A DNA stretch of 64,000 bases from Rhizobium sophorae (GCF_013087515.1 NZ_JABFCN010000030.1:62001-126000); one strand, 5' to 3'. Positions 8,597 through 18,166 are shown, numbered from the stretch's first letter. Made by a program: numbers and translations. The notes: generated by a model not told the origin, from the sequence alone.

Positions 8597-10195
8597 ATGG
8601 CCGGGAGCGCGACAGCAACGGCGGGAACGATGCCGGCGGCACCCGCGCATGCCAACGAGCGCATGGATCCGAAGAAGCTCATCGCCTTCTTCGCGATGGT
8701 GCTCGGCATGTTCATGTCGATCCTCGACATCCAGATCGTCTCGGCCTCGCTTGCGGAGATCCAGGCCGGCCTTTCGGCCGGCAGCGACGAGATCGGCTGG
8801 GTGCAGACGTCCTATCTGATCGCCGAAGTGATCATGATCCCGCTCTCGGGCACGCTGGCGCGCATCATCTCGACGCGTTATCTTTTCGCGATCTCGGCCG
8901 CCGGCTTCACCATGGCGAGCGCGCTTGCCGCCACCGCGACGAATATCGACCAGATGATCGTCTACCGGGTCATCCAGGGCTTCATCGGCGGCGGCATGAT
9001 CCCGTCGGTGTTCGCGGCAGCCTTCACCATCTTCCCGCCGTCGAAGCGCAGCATCGTCTCGCCGATCATCGGCTTGATCGCCACGCTGGCGCCGACCATC
9101 GGCCCGACCGTCGGCGGCTATCTCAGCCACGCCTTCTCCTGGCACTGGCTGTTCCTCGTCAATATCATTCCGGGCATCATCGTCACGATCGTCAGCTGGA
9201 ACTTCATCGATTTCGACAAGCCGGAACTGTCGCTCTTCAAGAAGTTCGACTGGTGGGGGCTGATCTCGATGGGCGTCTTCCTCGGCGGCCTTGAATATGT
9301 GCTCGAAGAGGGCAATTCCAACGACTGGTTCAACGACAGCTACATCACCATAGCGGCCGTCGCTTCCGGCGCTGCAGCCATCGTCTTCTTCTATCGCGCC
9401 TTCACGGTGGATTTCCCGGTCGTCGACCTCAAGGCCTTTGCGAACCGAAATTTCTCCTTCGGTTCGATGTTTTCCTTCGTCATGGGCATCGGCCTCTATG
9501 GCCTCACCTATATCTACCCGGTCTATCTCGGGCGCATCCGCGGCTATGACTCATTGATGATCGGCGAGACGATGTTCGTGTCCGGGCTGGCGATGTTCTT
9601 CACCGCGCCTATCGCCGGGCGGCTCTCGACCAAGATGGATCTGCGCCTGATGATGGTGATCGGCTTCGTCAGCTTCGCCGCCGGCACCTTCATCATGATG
9701 CATCTGACGGCGGATTGGGATTTCTACGAGCTCTTCATCCCGCAGATCCTGCGCGGCTTCGGGCTGATGATGTGCATGGTGCCGATCAACAATATCGCGC
9801 TCGGCACGATGCCGCCCTCGCGCATCCGCGGCGCATCCGGCCTGTTCAATCTCACCAGAAACCTCGGCGGCGCCGTCGGTCTTGCCGTCATCAATACCGT
9901 GCTGACCAACCGGCAGGACGTGCACTACGAGCGGCTGCGGGAGAATATGGACTGGGGCAATCCGGCGGCGATCGACCAGATGAACAACATGGCCGCCAAC
10001 TTCAACACCTATGGCATGGACGGCGCCTCGGTTGCGATCAAGCAGATGGTCGGCCTTGCCACCAAGCAGGCGATCATCCTCTCTTTCAGCGACATATTCC
10101 TGATCCTGACCGCGCTTTTCCTGGCGATGATCCTCGGTGTCGCCATGATCAAGAAACCCGCGCCGCAAGGCGGGGGAGGCGGTGGCGGCCACTGA
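8597..10195 (+). CDS. emrB: EmrB-type drug:proton antiporter (MFS, DHA2 family, 14 TM)
   Basis: Inner-membrane antiporter partner of the adaptor just upstream. The 532-residue protein shows the 14-segment DHA2 pattern with the family motif C region GPTVGGYLSHAFSWHWLFLV and the early LDIQIVSASLAEIQAGL segment typical of EmrB (drug/proton antiporters). The C-terminus is Gly- and His-rich (GGGGGGGH). It ends in a clear terminator 23 bases on, closing a two-gene operon. Substrates are likely hydrophobic compounds such as plant phenolics, inferred from family and from rhizobial precedents. Confidence 0.92.
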   Translation: MAGSATATAGTMPAAPAHANERMDPKKLIAFFAMVLGMFMSILDIQIVSASLAEIQAGLSAGSDEIGWVQTSYLIAEVIMIPLSGTLARIISTRYLFAISAAGFTMASALAATATNIDQMIVYRVIQGFIGGGMIPSVFAAAFTIFPPSKRSIVSPIIGLIATLAPTIGPTVGGYLSHAFSWHWLFLVNIIPGIIVTIVSWNFIDFDKPELSLFKKFDWWGLISMGVFLGGLEYVLEEGNSNDWFNDSYITIAAVASGAAAIVFFYRAFTVDFPVVDLKAFANRNFSFGSMFSFVMGIGLYGLTYIYPVYLGRIRGYDSLMIGETMFVSGLAMFFTAPIAGRLSTKMDLRLMMVIGFVSFAAGTFIMMHLTADWDFYELFIPQILRGFGLMMCMVPINNIALGTMPPSRIRGASGLFNLTRNLGGAVGLAVINTVLTNRQDVHYERLRENMDWGNPAAIDQMNNMAANFNTYGMDGASVAIKQMVGLATKQAIILSFSDIFLILTALFLAMILGVAMIKKPAPQGGGGGGGH

Positions 10196-10218
10196 CCTCC
10201 GGCCTGCCGCCCCTTGAA

Positions 10219-10244
10219 AAGGCCCTCTTCGGAGGGCCTTTTTG
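10219..10244 (+). terminator. Rho-independent terminator of the efflux operon
   Basis: AAGGCCCTC (10219-10227), TTCG tetraloop, GAGGGCCTT (10232-10240), followed by TTTG. A perfect 9-bp stem with a stable UUCG loop. Confidence 0.85.
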
Positions 10245-10352
10245 TTGCTGTTTCCAGGTCGCTATGTCATCAGCTCGATCATGGCCGGCCGGCGTGTTCC
10301 GAAGCGAACGGGCAAGGCCGGGAAAACGACGCGGAAACCGGCCCCTTCGATT

Positions 10353-10374
10353 TTTTGATTTACGTACATCAAAA
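10353..10374. promoter_or_regulatory. Candidate LacI-family operator upstream of the LacI-xylBA operon
   Basis: The core TTGATTTACGTACATCAA (10355-10372) equals its own reverse complement at 16 of 18 positions, and the symmetry extends by two T/A pairs each side. It lies 31 bases before the LacI start, where an autoregulatory and operon-controlling site is expected. The centre ACGT is common in LacI-family sites. Confidence 0.5.
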
Positions 10375-10404
10375 TTGGCGGTAATGGTCTCGGCAGGAGG
10401 AATG

Positions 10405-11430
10405 ATGAGGCCAACCGTTCACGATATTGCTGCCGCCGCCGGTGTCAGTCTGGCGACTGTCGACCGGGTTCTCAACCAGCGTCCCGGTGTGCGCCACGTC
10501 ACGCGGGAAAAGGTTGAGACCGCGATCCGAGAGCTCGGTTATGTCAGAGACGTCGCCGCCGCCAATCTTGCCAAGGGGCGCACCTATCCGCTGGTCTTCA
10601 TCCTTCCGGCCAGCGACAATTCCTTCATGCACGGGCTCAATGCCGAGATCCGCCAGGCAGTTCTCCGCTCGTCGGCCGAGCGCACCGATATCCGCACCAT
10701 CGAGGTGCCGGCCTTCGATCCAGCCGCCCTCGTCTCGGTGCTCGAGGAGCTTTCCCGGGACAAGCCTTGCGGCATCGCCCTGGTGGCGACCGATGCGCCT
10801 GACGTGCGCGCCGCCGTCGACAGGCTGGTGCGCGAGCGCTTTCCCATCGTCACCCTGGTTTCCGACCTCACGGGGTCGCTGCGCCATCACTATGCCGGCG
10901 TCGACAATATCGCAGCCGGCCGAACAGCCGCCCGCCTGCTCGGACGATTCCTGGGGCCGCGAAAGGGTGAAATCGCCGTGCTCGCCGGCTCCATGCTGGT
11001 GCGCGACCATCGCGAGCGCCTGGAGGGTTTTAGCGCAGTCATGGCCGAGGAGTTTCCTGGTCTGGCGATCCTGCCGGTTCTTGAAGGTCGCGACGACCCC
11101 GAGATCGCCCATATGCTCGTTGCCGATGCGCTCGCCAGGAATGCCGGCATCATCGGCGTCTACAGCCTCGGCGCCGGCAATCGCGGCCTCATCCGCGCGT
11201 TGAAGGAGAAGGCCGTCGACCGCATGCTGACTGTGATTGCTCACGAATTGACCGCTCATACGCGCGCAGCACTCATCGACAATACGGTCGATGCGATCCT
11301 CAACCAGGACGCCGGCCATGAGGTGCGCAGCGCGATCCGCGTGCTGAAAGCCAAGGCGGACGGGCTTGCCGTCATCGAGGCGCAGGAGCGCATCCGCCTC
11401 GACATATTTCTGAAAGACAATCTGCCGTAA
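10405..11430 (+). CDS. LacI-family regulator of the xylose operon
   Basis: A 341-residue LacI/GalR protein with the N-terminal HTH (TVHDIAAAAGVSLATVDRVL, hinge near residue 50) and a periplasmic-binding-protein fold that senses a sugar or its phosphate. Two ATGs in tandem (10402, 10405) follow AGGAGG; the second has the better spacing. It is the first gene of an apparent operon: xylB starts 21 bases after its stop. It therefore probably senses xylose or a related inducer, by position. The open frame running upstream through emrB is not a real N-terminal extension. Confidence 0.88.
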   Translation: MRPTVHDIAAAAGVSLATVDRVLNQRPGVRHVTREKVETAIRELGYVRDVAAANLAKGRTYPLVFILPASDNSFMHGLNAEIRQAVLRSSAERTDIRTIEVPAFDPAALVSVLEELSRDKPCGIALVATDAPDVRAAVDRLVRERFPIVTLVSDLTGSLRHHYAGVDNIAAGRTAARLLGRFLGPRKGEIAVLAGSMLVRDHRERLEGFSAVMAEEFPGLAILPVLEGRDDPEIAHMLVADALARNAGIIGVYSLGAGNRGLIRALKEKAVDRMLTVIAHELTAHTRAALIDNTVDAILNQDAGHEVRSAIRVLKAKADGLAVIEAQERIRLDIFLKDNLP

Positions 11431-11451
11431 CGGCAAAGGGAGAAATACCAC

Positions 11452-12903
11452 ATGTATCTGGGTCTCGATCTCGGAACCTCCGGCGTCAAGGCGATGTTGA
11501 TCGACGGTGATCAGAAGATCGTCGGCTCGGCCAACGGTTCGCTCGACGTCTCGCGTCCACATTCCGGCTGGTCGGAGCAGGAGCCGGCCCACTGGGTGCG
11601 CGCCACGGAGGAGGCCGTTGCCGGCCTCAAGGCAAAACATCCGAAGGAGCTTGCCGCGGTCAAGGGCATCGGCCTTTCCGGCCAGATGCATGGCGCAACG
11701 CTTATCGACGCGACCGACAAGGTGCTGCGCCCGTGCATCCTCTGGAACGACACACGCAGCTACGTCGAGGCCGCTGCACTCGGTGCCGATCGGCGCTTTC
11801 GCGCACTCACCGGCAACATCGTCTTTCCCGGTTTCACGGCGCCGAAGCTCGCCTGGGTCGAGAAGCATGAGCCTGATGTCTTCGCCAAGATCGCCAAGGT
11901 GCTCTTGCCGAAGGACTATCTGCGTCTCTGGCTGACCGGCGAATATATCTCGGAAATGTCGGATTCGGCCGGCACCTCCTGGCTCAATACCGGCAAGCGC
12001 GTCTGGTCCTCGGAACTGCTCGCCGCCACCAACCTGTCCGAGGAGCAGATGCCGGCGCTCGTCGAAGGCACCGAACAGGCCGGTAAGCTGCGGTCCGAAC
12101 TGGCGGCGCAATGGGGTATATCAGGTGATGTCGTCGTTGCCGGCGGTGCCGGCGACAATGCGGCCTCGGCCTGCGGCATGGGCACGGTCAGCGATGGCGC
12201 CGCATTCGTCTCGCTCGGCACCTCGGGCGTGCTTTTTGCCGCCAACGCTTCCTATTTGCCGAAGCCGGAAAGCGCCGTGCATGCCTTCTGCCACGCGTTG
12301 CCGAACACCTGGCACCAGATGGGCGTCATCCTGTCGGCGACCGATGCGCTCAACTGGCATTCCGGTGTCACCGGCAAATCGGCCGCCGATCTCACCGGCG
12401 AACTCGGCGAGACGCTGAAGGCGCCCACCGGCGTCACCTTCCTGCCCTATCTCTCCGGTGAGCGCACGCCGCACAATGATGCCGTCATCCGCGGCGCCTT
12501 CATCGGCCTTGAACATGAAAGCAGCCGTGTCGTTCTTACCCAGGCGGTGCTCGAAGGCGTCGCCTTCGCCATCCGCGACAATCTCGAAGCGCTGCGTTCG
12601 GCCGGCACCGGCATATCCCGCGTCACGGCAATCGGCGGCGGTTCGCGCTCGCGTTACTGGCTGGCGTCGATCGCGACCGCCCTCGGCGTTCCGGTCGATC
12701 TGCCGGCCGACGGCGATTTCGGTGCGGCCTTCGGCGCCGCCCGCCTCGGCCTGATCGCGGCAACGGGCGCGGATCCGATTGCGGTTTGCACGCCGCCGGT
12801 GACGGCGGGAACGATCGAGCCGGTGTCGGCACTGAGCGGCGCTTATGAGGACGCCTACAAGCGCTACCGGGCGCTCTATCCGGCGATCAAGTCGCTGGCG
12901 TAG
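11452..12903 (+). CDS. xylB: Xylulokinase
   Basis: Phosphorylates D-xylulose to xylulose 5-phosphate, feeding the pentose phosphate pathway. The 483-residue product is a FGGY-family kinase: N-terminal ATPase fold with LGLDLGTSGVKAMLID, the xylulokinase stretch SGQMHGATLID (about 76-86), and a C-terminal half with the FGGY signature 2 region around GGGSRSRYW. Start ATG 11452 follows AAAGGGAGAAATACCAC. It sits between the LacI gene (21 bases) and xylA (48 bases), so the three form one transcription unit. Confidence 0.96.
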   Translation: MYLGLDLGTSGVKAMLIDGDQKIVGSANGSLDVSRPHSGWSEQEPAHWVRATEEAVAGLKAKHPKELAAVKGIGLSGQMHGATLIDATDKVLRPCILWNDTRSYVEAAALGADRRFRALTGNIVFPGFTAPKLAWVEKHEPDVFAKIAKVLLPKDYLRLWLTGEYISEMSDSAGTSWLNTGKRVWSSELLAATNLSEEQMPALVEGTEQAGKLRSELAAQWGISGDVVVAGGAGDNAASACGMGTVSDGAAFVSLGTSGVLFAANASYLPKPESAVHAFCHALPNTWHQMGVILSATDALNWHSGVTGKSAADLTGELGETLKAPTGVTFLPYLSGERTPHNDAVIRGAFIGLEHESSRVVLTQAVLEGVAFAIRDNLEALRSAGTGISRVTAIGGGSRSRYWLASIATALGVPVDLPADGDFGAAFGAARLGLIAATGADPIAVCTPPVTAGTIEPVSALSGAYEDAYKRYRALYPAIKSLA

Positions 12904-12951
12904 GCCAACAATTCAGAACTTCGAAAAAATACGAACCCAAGGAGAACCAAC

Positions 12952-14262
12952 ATGAGCACCGGATTTTTCGGCGATATCCAGAAAGTAAAATACGAAGGCC
13001 CCGACAGCACCAATCCGCTGGCCTTCCGCTATTACCAGCCCGACGAGATCGTCATGGGCAAACGCATGGAAGACCATCTGCGCTTTGCGGTGGCCTATTG
13101 GCATACCTTCACCTGGCCGGGCGGCGATCCCTTCGGCGGCCAGACCTTCCTGCGTCCCTGGTTCGAAGACACGATGAAGGCCGCCAAGCTCAAGGCTGAC
13201 GTGGCCTTCGAATTCTTCTCGCTGCTCGGCTCGCCCTATTACTGCTTCCATGACGCCGACGTGCGCCCGGAAGGCAGGAATTTCGCCGAGAACACCAAAA
13301 ACCTCAACGAGATCGTCGATTATTTCGCCGAGAAGCAGGCTGCAACCGGCACCAAACTGCTCTGGGGCACGGCGAACCTGTTTTCGCACCGCCGCTATAT
13401 GTCGGGTGCAGCCACCAATCCGGATCCGGATGTCTTTGCTTTCGCAGCTGCGACGGTCAAGACCTGCATCGACGCCACGCAGAAGCTCGGCGGCGAGAAC
13501 TATGTACTTTGGGGCGGCCGCGAAGGTTACGAGACGCTGCTCAACACCGATATCGGCCGTGAGCTCGACCAGCTCGGCCGTTTCCTCAACCTCGTCGTCG
13601 AATACAAGCATAAGATCGGCTACAAGGGCACGATCCTGATCGAGCCGAAGCCGCAGGAGCCGACCAAGCACCAGTATGATTACGACGTCGCGACCGTCTA
13701 TGGTTTCCTCAAGAAGCACGGCCTTGAAAACGAGGTGAAGCTCAATATCGAGCAGGGCCACGCGATCCTTGCCGGCCACTCCTTCGAGCACGAGCTGGCG
13801 CTTGCCAATGCGCTTGGCATCTTCGGCTCGATCGACATGAACCGCAACGACTACCAGTCCGGCTGGGACACCGACCAGTTCCCGAACAATGTTCCCGAAA
13901 TGGCGCTCGCCTACTACCATGTTCTGGCAGGCGGCGGCTTCAAGACCGGCGGCACCAACTTCGACTCGAAGCTTCGCCGCCAGTCGCTCGACCCGGCGGA
14001 CCTGCTGATCGGCCATATCGGCGGCATGGATTGCTGCGCCCGCGGCCTGAAGGCCGCAGCCAAGATGATCGAGGACAAGGCTCTGTCGCAGCCGCTCGCC
14101 GATCGTTATGCCGGCTGGGAATCTGCCGAGGCGCAGAAGCTCTTCCGCGGCGAGTATTCGCTGGACGAGATCGCCCATTGGGTCGAGAGCAAGGACGTCA
14201 ACCCGCAGCCAAGATCGGGCAAGCAGGAACTGCTCGAGAACGTCGTCAACCGTTACGTCTGA
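12952..14262 (+). CDS. xylA: Xylose isomerase
   Basis: Interconverts D-xylose and D-xylulose; a metal-dependent TIM-barrel enzyme. The 436 residues match the long (class II) xylose isomerases. Visible signatures include AYWHTFTWPGGDPFGG (about residues 49-64), the catalytic-His region YYCFHDADVRPEG, and the metal-binding IEPKPQEPTKHQYDYD. RBS AAGGAGAACCAAC precedes the ATG. It is the last gene of the LacI-xylB-xylA unit and is convergent with a second LacI gene. Confidence 0.97.
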   Translation: MSTGFFGDIQKVKYEGPDSTNPLAFRYYQPDEIVMGKRMEDHLRFAVAYWHTFTWPGGDPFGGQTFLRPWFEDTMKAAKLKADVAFEFFSLLGSPYYCFHDADVRPEGRNFAENTKNLNEIVDYFAEKQAATGTKLLWGTANLFSHRRYMSGAATNPDPDVFAFAAATVKTCIDATQKLGGENYVLWGGREGYETLLNTDIGRELDQLGRFLNLVVEYKHKIGYKGTILIEPKPQEPTKHQYDYDVATVYGFLKKHGLENEVKLNIEQGHAILAGHSFEHELALANALGIFGSIDMNRNDYQSGWDTDQFPNNVPEMALAYYHVLAGGGFKTGGTNFDSKLRRQSLDPADLLIGHIGGMDCCARGLKAAAKMIEDKALSQPLADRYAGWESAEAQKLFRGEYSLDEIAHWVESKDVNPQPRSGKQELLENVVNRYV

Positions 14263-14268
14263 CGATCA

Positions 14269-14295
14269 GCGCCGGCGGCCATTGGTCGCCGGCGC
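14269..14295. terminator. GC-rich hairpin between convergent xylA and LacI genes
   Basis: GCGCCGGCG (14269-14277) pairs with CGCCGGCGC (14287-14295). There is no T-run, so termination is only possible, not shown. Confidence 0.35.
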
Positions 14296-14342
14296 AACCC
14301 TCTCCGGCCGGCGACGGCGCAAAACCTTCGGCCTCTATTGGT

Positions 14343-15374
14343 TTACCGTTTCGACCAGTTGCGCGAGGGCGCCGAGACGGAGTTTCGAACCACCAGATCC
14401 GGCCGCAGCAGGATTTCCGTTTCGGTTGGCCGGCCATCGGACAGGAGTTCGAGCAGCAGCGCCATCGCCTGCTTGCCGATCGCCGTTCTCGGCTGACGAA
14501 TCGTGGTCAGCGGCGGGGATATGAAGACGGCCTGCGGCACGTCGTCGAAACCGGTCACCGAGAAATCCCGCGGAATGTCGTAGCCTCGCGCGCCGAGCCC
14601 GACCATGACGCCGATCGCCGTCTGGTCGTTGACGCACATGAAGGCGGTTGGAAGCGTGTCGCGCATGAAAAGCTGTTCGACCGCATGCCGTCCGCTTTCG
14701 ATCGTGCCGTCGCCTTCAAGCACGATTCTGTTGTCGGGCGAGATGCCGGCGGCATCGAGACCGGCATCGTAACCCATACGGCGCCTGGTATAGGCAAGCC
14801 GGGTGCGCGAATCGCCGATGAAGGCGATCTTGCGATGCCCTTCGGCCAGCAGCAGGTCCACCGCTTTGCGAGCGCCCTCGGTATCGTCGACGCCGACATA
14901 GGGAATGCCGCCGTTGAAGACGGGCTCGAAAACGCCGACGCTCGGCGGCAGCCGCGCGGTCATCGTCTGATGCCCGAAGGGCAGGATGCCGGTGAAGAGG
15001 ATCAGCCCGGCAGCCTGGTTGGAATTTAAGAATTTCAGATATTCGAGACCGCGCTGGGCGTCGTTTTGCGTGTGGCCTATCAGGATGCCGTAGCCGTGCG
15101 CGCGCGCTTCGTTTTCCAGCCCGACGAGAATGTTGGAGAAATTGGGATCGCCGATATCGGGCGCCACGACGAGGATCATGTTGGAGCGGCCGAGCCTCAG
15201 GCTGCGCGCCATGGCATTGGTCGTATAGCCGGTGATGGCGATCGCCTGGTTGACCTTGAGGCGCGTGGAGTTGGCGACCTTTTCCGGCATGTGGATTGCC
15301 CGGGAAACCGTCGCGATGGAGACCTCGGCGATCCGGGCGACGTCTTCGATGGTTGCGGGCGTGGAATTCGACAC
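14343..15374 (-). CDS. LacI-family regulator of the adjacent CUT2 sugar importer
   Basis: A 343-residue LacI/GalR protein: HTH (TIEDVARIAEVSIATVSRAI, hinge ending near residue 60), then a type 1 periplasmic-binding fold. It is divergent from the ABC operon at 15545, and the gap contains two exact inverted copies of a 14-bp palindrome. The effector is presumably the sugar carried by the importer. No catalytic or unusual residues were noted; length is normal for the family. Confidence 0.9.
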   Translation of the reverse strand: MSNSTPATIEDVARIAEVSIATVSRAIHMPEKVANSTRLKVNQAIAITGYTTNAMARSLRLGRSNMILVVAPDIGDPNFSNILVGLENEARAHGYGILIGHTQNDAQRGLEYLKFLNSNQAAGLILFTGILPFGHQTMTARLPPSVGVFEPVFNGGIPYVGVDDTEGARKAVDLLLAEGHRKIAFIGDSRTRLAYTRRRMGYDAGLDAAGISPDNRIVLEGDGTIESGRHAVEQLFMRDTLPTAFMCVNDQTAIGVMVGLGARGYDIPRDFSVTGFDDVPQAVFISPPLTTIRQPRTAIGKQAMALLLELLSDGRPTETEILLRPDLVVRNSVSAPSRNWSKR

Positions 15375-15466
15375 TGAGCTCTGCCTTGGGCTGTCTTCGC
15401 CGCGACACTACACAGACTTGTCGAGAGGTCAAAGGCAGGCTTCAACTGATCTGTGTAAATCAACGA

Positions 15467-15501
15467 TGTAAACCTTTACATGATGTATGTAAAGGTTTAC
15501 A
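15467..15501. promoter_or_regulatory. Twin LacI operators between divergent regulator and importer
   Basis: TGTAAACCTTTACA (15467-15480) and TGTAAAGGTTTACA (15488-15501) are each palindromic and are exact reverse complements of each other. Their centres are 21 bp apart, two helical turns, so two dimers would bind the same face. A TGTAAAT half-site precedes them at 15454. The pair lies 93 bases from the LacI start and 43 bases before the ATPase start. Confidence 0.75.
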
Positions 15502-15544
15502 TAAGGCCCCAGAGCGGACCGGGAGCCGCTTTGGGGAGGACCAG

Positions 15545-17071
15545 ATGACCGTGGAGACCGCCGACACCGCACCCGTGGTGCTGTCCGCCAGGCGCATATG
15601 CAAATCCTTCAGTGGAGTGCAGGTCCTCTTCAGCGTGAACTTCGATCTCCGCGCCGGCGAAATCCATGCGCTGATGGGCGAAAATGGCGCCGGCAAATCC
15701 ACGCTTGTCAAGGTTTTGTCCGGTTTCGAACAGCCGAGTTCCGGCGAAATCCTGCTTGATGGGAAGCCCGTCGTCCTGCCGCCCAACGGCGCCGCCGAGG
15801 CGCTCGGCATCGTGATCATTCACCAGGAATTCAACCTCGCCGACCATCTGACCGTGACGGAGAGCCTGTTCCTCGGGCGCGAAGTCACGCGCTTCGGGAT
15901 GCTCGACCGCAAATTTATGCGGTCCGAAACACGCAAGGTTCTCGATGTCCTCGGTTCGCATGTCGATGAGAATGCGCTGATCAGCACGCTTTCCATCGCC
16001 GACAAGCAGATGGTCGAAATCGCCAAGGCAATCAGCCGCGACGCGCGGGTGGTGTTCATGGACGAGCCGACCGCCGTGCTGTCGCGGGAAGAGACCAGCA
16101 TGCTGTTCAAGCAGGTCCGCAAGCTGCGCGACCAGGGTACGAGCTTCGTCTTCGTGTCCCACAAGCTCGACGAGGTGATGGAGTTGACCGACCGCGTCAC
16201 CGTGCTGCGTGATGGCCAGTGGATCAAGACATCGCCGACATCCGTTCTGGACGGGGAATCGATCGCGCAGTTGATGGTCGGTCGCGAACTTTCCAGCCTC
16301 TATCCCGCCAAGGTCGAGCCTGATGTCGACGAGGAGATCGTCCTCAGCGTCGCCTCGGTGTCGACGGGCTATGTGAAGGATGCAAGCTTCGAGGTGCGCA
16401 AGGGTGAGATCATCGGTTTTTCAGGCATGATCGGCTCTGGTCGCACCGAGCTGATGGAAGCGATCGCCGGGTTGCGGACCCGTCTCGAGGGCGAGGTGAT
16501 CATCAAGGGGGAAACGGTTCCCTCCGGCGACGTGCATGCCGCCAATCGCTGCGGGCTCGCCTATATGACAAAGGACCGCAAGTCGAAAGGCCTGCTGCTG
16601 CGCTCCGGCATGGTGACCAATCTGACACTGCAATCGCTCGGAAGGCATGCGCGTCACGGCTATCTCAGCCCGGGCAGCGAGGCGGCCGCAATGGCAAAGG
16701 CCAAGCGCCGCTTCGACATCAGGGTTCGTGACGGCAATATCGTCGCCGGCCGCATGTCGGGCGGGAACCAGCAGAAGCTGCTGCTTGCCAAGGTCATGGA
16801 GACCGAGCCTGACATCATCATCATCGACGAGCCGACGCGCGGCATCGATGTCGGCACCAAGCAGCAGATCTATCATTTCATCTCGGCACTCGCCCGAGAC
16901 GGCCGGTCAATTATCGTCGTGTCGTCGGAGATGCCGGAGGTCATCGGCCTCTGCACGAGAGTGGCGGTGATGCGCGAAGGGCGCATCGTCGGCGTGCTCG
17001 AGGGCGACGAGATTTCCGAGCAGGAAATCATGCGTTACGCCGCCGGGCTCAAGAAGAAGGCGGCCGCCTGA
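15545..17071 (+). CDS. CUT2-type sugar ABC transporter, duplicated ATPase (RbsA/XylG-like)
   Basis: Energises import of a monosaccharide or cyclitol-like compound. The 508-residue protein holds two fused nucleotide-binding domains: the first with Walker A GENGAGKST (45-53) and Walker B VVFMDEPTAV, the second with the usual degenerate Walker A (SGMIGSGRTEL), the signature MSGGNQQKLLLAKVM and Walker B DIIIIDEPTRGID. The start at 15545 follows GGGGAGGACCAG; longer in-frame upstream reading would cross the operators and is rejected. It is the first gene of an importer unit continuing with a permease and a binding protein. Confidence 0.93.
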   Translation: MTVETADTAPVVLSARRICKSFSGVQVLFSVNFDLRAGEIHALMGENGAGKSTLVKVLSGFEQPSSGEILLDGKPVVLPPNGAAEALGIVIIHQEFNLADHLTVTESLFLGREVTRFGMLDRKFMRSETRKVLDVLGSHVDENALISTLSIADKQMVEIAKAISRDARVVFMDEPTAVLSREETSMLFKQVRKLRDQGTSFVFVSHKLDEVMELTDRVTVLRDGQWIKTSPTSVLDGESIAQLMVGRELSSLYPAKVEPDVDEEIVLSVASVSTGYVKDASFEVRKGEIIGFSGMIGSGRTELMEAIAGLRTRLEGEVIIKGETVPSGDVHAANRCGLAYMTKDRKSKGLLLRSGMVTNLTLQSLGRHARHGYLSPGSEAAAMAKAKRRFDIRVRDGNIVAGRMSGGNQQKLLLAKVMETEPDIIIIDEPTRGIDVGTKQQIYHFISALARDGRSIIVVSSEMPEVIGLCTRVAVMREGRIVGVLEGDEISEQEIMRYAAGLKKKAAA

Positions 17072-17141
17072 GGGCTGAAGCAGGCTTCGCCGATCAGGCG
17101 ACACATAAGATGCCCAGAAAATATGGGGCGGGAGGTTGATT

Positions 17142-18152
17142 TTGGAAATGAGTGTCAACGAGGAGACCAGGGAAATCCGGCGCCGATCCTGGCGGGATGT
17201 CGACCTGCGTGCGGTCGCGCCTTTTGTCGCCCTGGCACTGCTGCTGATCGTCGGAGCCCTGGTCAATCCTAATTTCATCGGCATCACCAACCTTGCCAAT
17301 GTCGCGACACGCAGCGCCTTCATCGCCATCATCGCGGTCGGTGCGACCTTCGTGATATCTGCAGGCGATCTCGACCTGTCGGTGGGCTCGATGGTGGCCT
17401 TCGTTGCCAGCCTGATGATCCTGCTGATGAATTCGGGCGCAATCGAAAACCCGGCCCTGATGCTGACGGTCGCGGTCGTCTTCACCATGGTCGCCGGCGC
17501 ACTCTGCGGCCTGGCGAACGGCCTGATCACGACGGTGGGCAGGATCGAGCCCTTCATCGCGACGCTCGGCACGATGGGCATCTATCGCGGCCTGACGACA
17601 TGGCTGTCGCAGGGAGGCGCGATCACACTTCGCTCCGCCGATATCCAGACGCTCTATCGCCCTGCTTATTTCGGCAATATCGCCGGCGTGCCTGTGCCGA
17701 TCGTGGTGATCCTGGCGGTGACGGCGGTTGCTGCCTTCATCCTCTACCGCACCCGCTACGGGCGCCACGTCGTCGCTGTGGGATCAAACAGCGATGTCGC
17801 CCGCTATTCGGGCATCGCGGTCAACCGTGTGCGGACGATTGCCTTCGTCATCCAGGGACTGTGCGTCGCCATCGCCGTGCTGCTCTACGTTCCGCGTCTC
17901 GGCTCGACATCGGCGACGACGGGTATCCTGTGGGAGTTGCAGGCGATCACGGCCGTCGTCGTCGGCGGCACGGCGCTCAAGGGCGGCGCGGGCAGGGTCT
18001 GGGGCACGATCTGCGGCGCCTTCATTCTTGAACTGGTCGGCAACATCATGCTGCTTTCGAATTTCATCAGCGAGTATCTGATCGGCGCCATCCAGGGTGC
18101 GATCATCATCATCGCCATGTTCGTCCAGCGCTCGCTGGTACGCAAATCATGA
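17142..18152 (+). CDS. CUT2-type sugar ABC transporter permease
   Basis: Inner-membrane channel subunit of the RbsC/XylH family, about 336 residues with eight to ten hydrophobic segments. Family features are the SAGDLDLSVGSMVAF stretch in the first third and VVGGTALKGGAGRVWGT near the end. The TTG at 17142 lies 6 bases after GGAGG; the ATG at 17148 (12 bases after it) is the alternative. It follows the ATPase gene by about 70 bases and precedes the binding-protein gene by 115 bases that contain a tandem repeat. Confidence 0.9.
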   Translation: MEMSVNEETREIRRRSWRDVDLRAVAPFVALALLLIVGALVNPNFIGITNLANVATRSAFIAIIAVGATFVISAGDLDLSVGSMVAFVASLMILLMNSGAIENPALMLTVAVVFTMVAGALCGLANGLITTVGRIEPFIATLGTMGIYRGLTTWLSQGGAITLRSADIQTLYRPAYFGNIAGVPVPIVVILAVTAVAAFILYRTRYGRHVVAVGSNSDVARYSGIAVNRVRTIAFVIQGLCVAIAVLLYVPRLGSTSATTGILWELQAITAVVVGGTALKGGAGRVWGTICGAFILELVGNIMLLSNFISEYLIGAIQGAIIIIAMFVQRSLVRKS

Positions 18153-18166
18153 ATTGGCAAATCACG

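Noticed and set aside
9715..10404. N-terminal extension of the LacI gene through emrB and its terminator
   Set aside because: The frame is open by chance; a strong terminator and a good ribosome site lie just before the LacI start.
10369..12111. 580-residue open frame on the minus strand across LacI and xylB
   Set aside because: Fully antisense to two well-supported genes; composition is a shadow of GC-rich codon use, with no family features.
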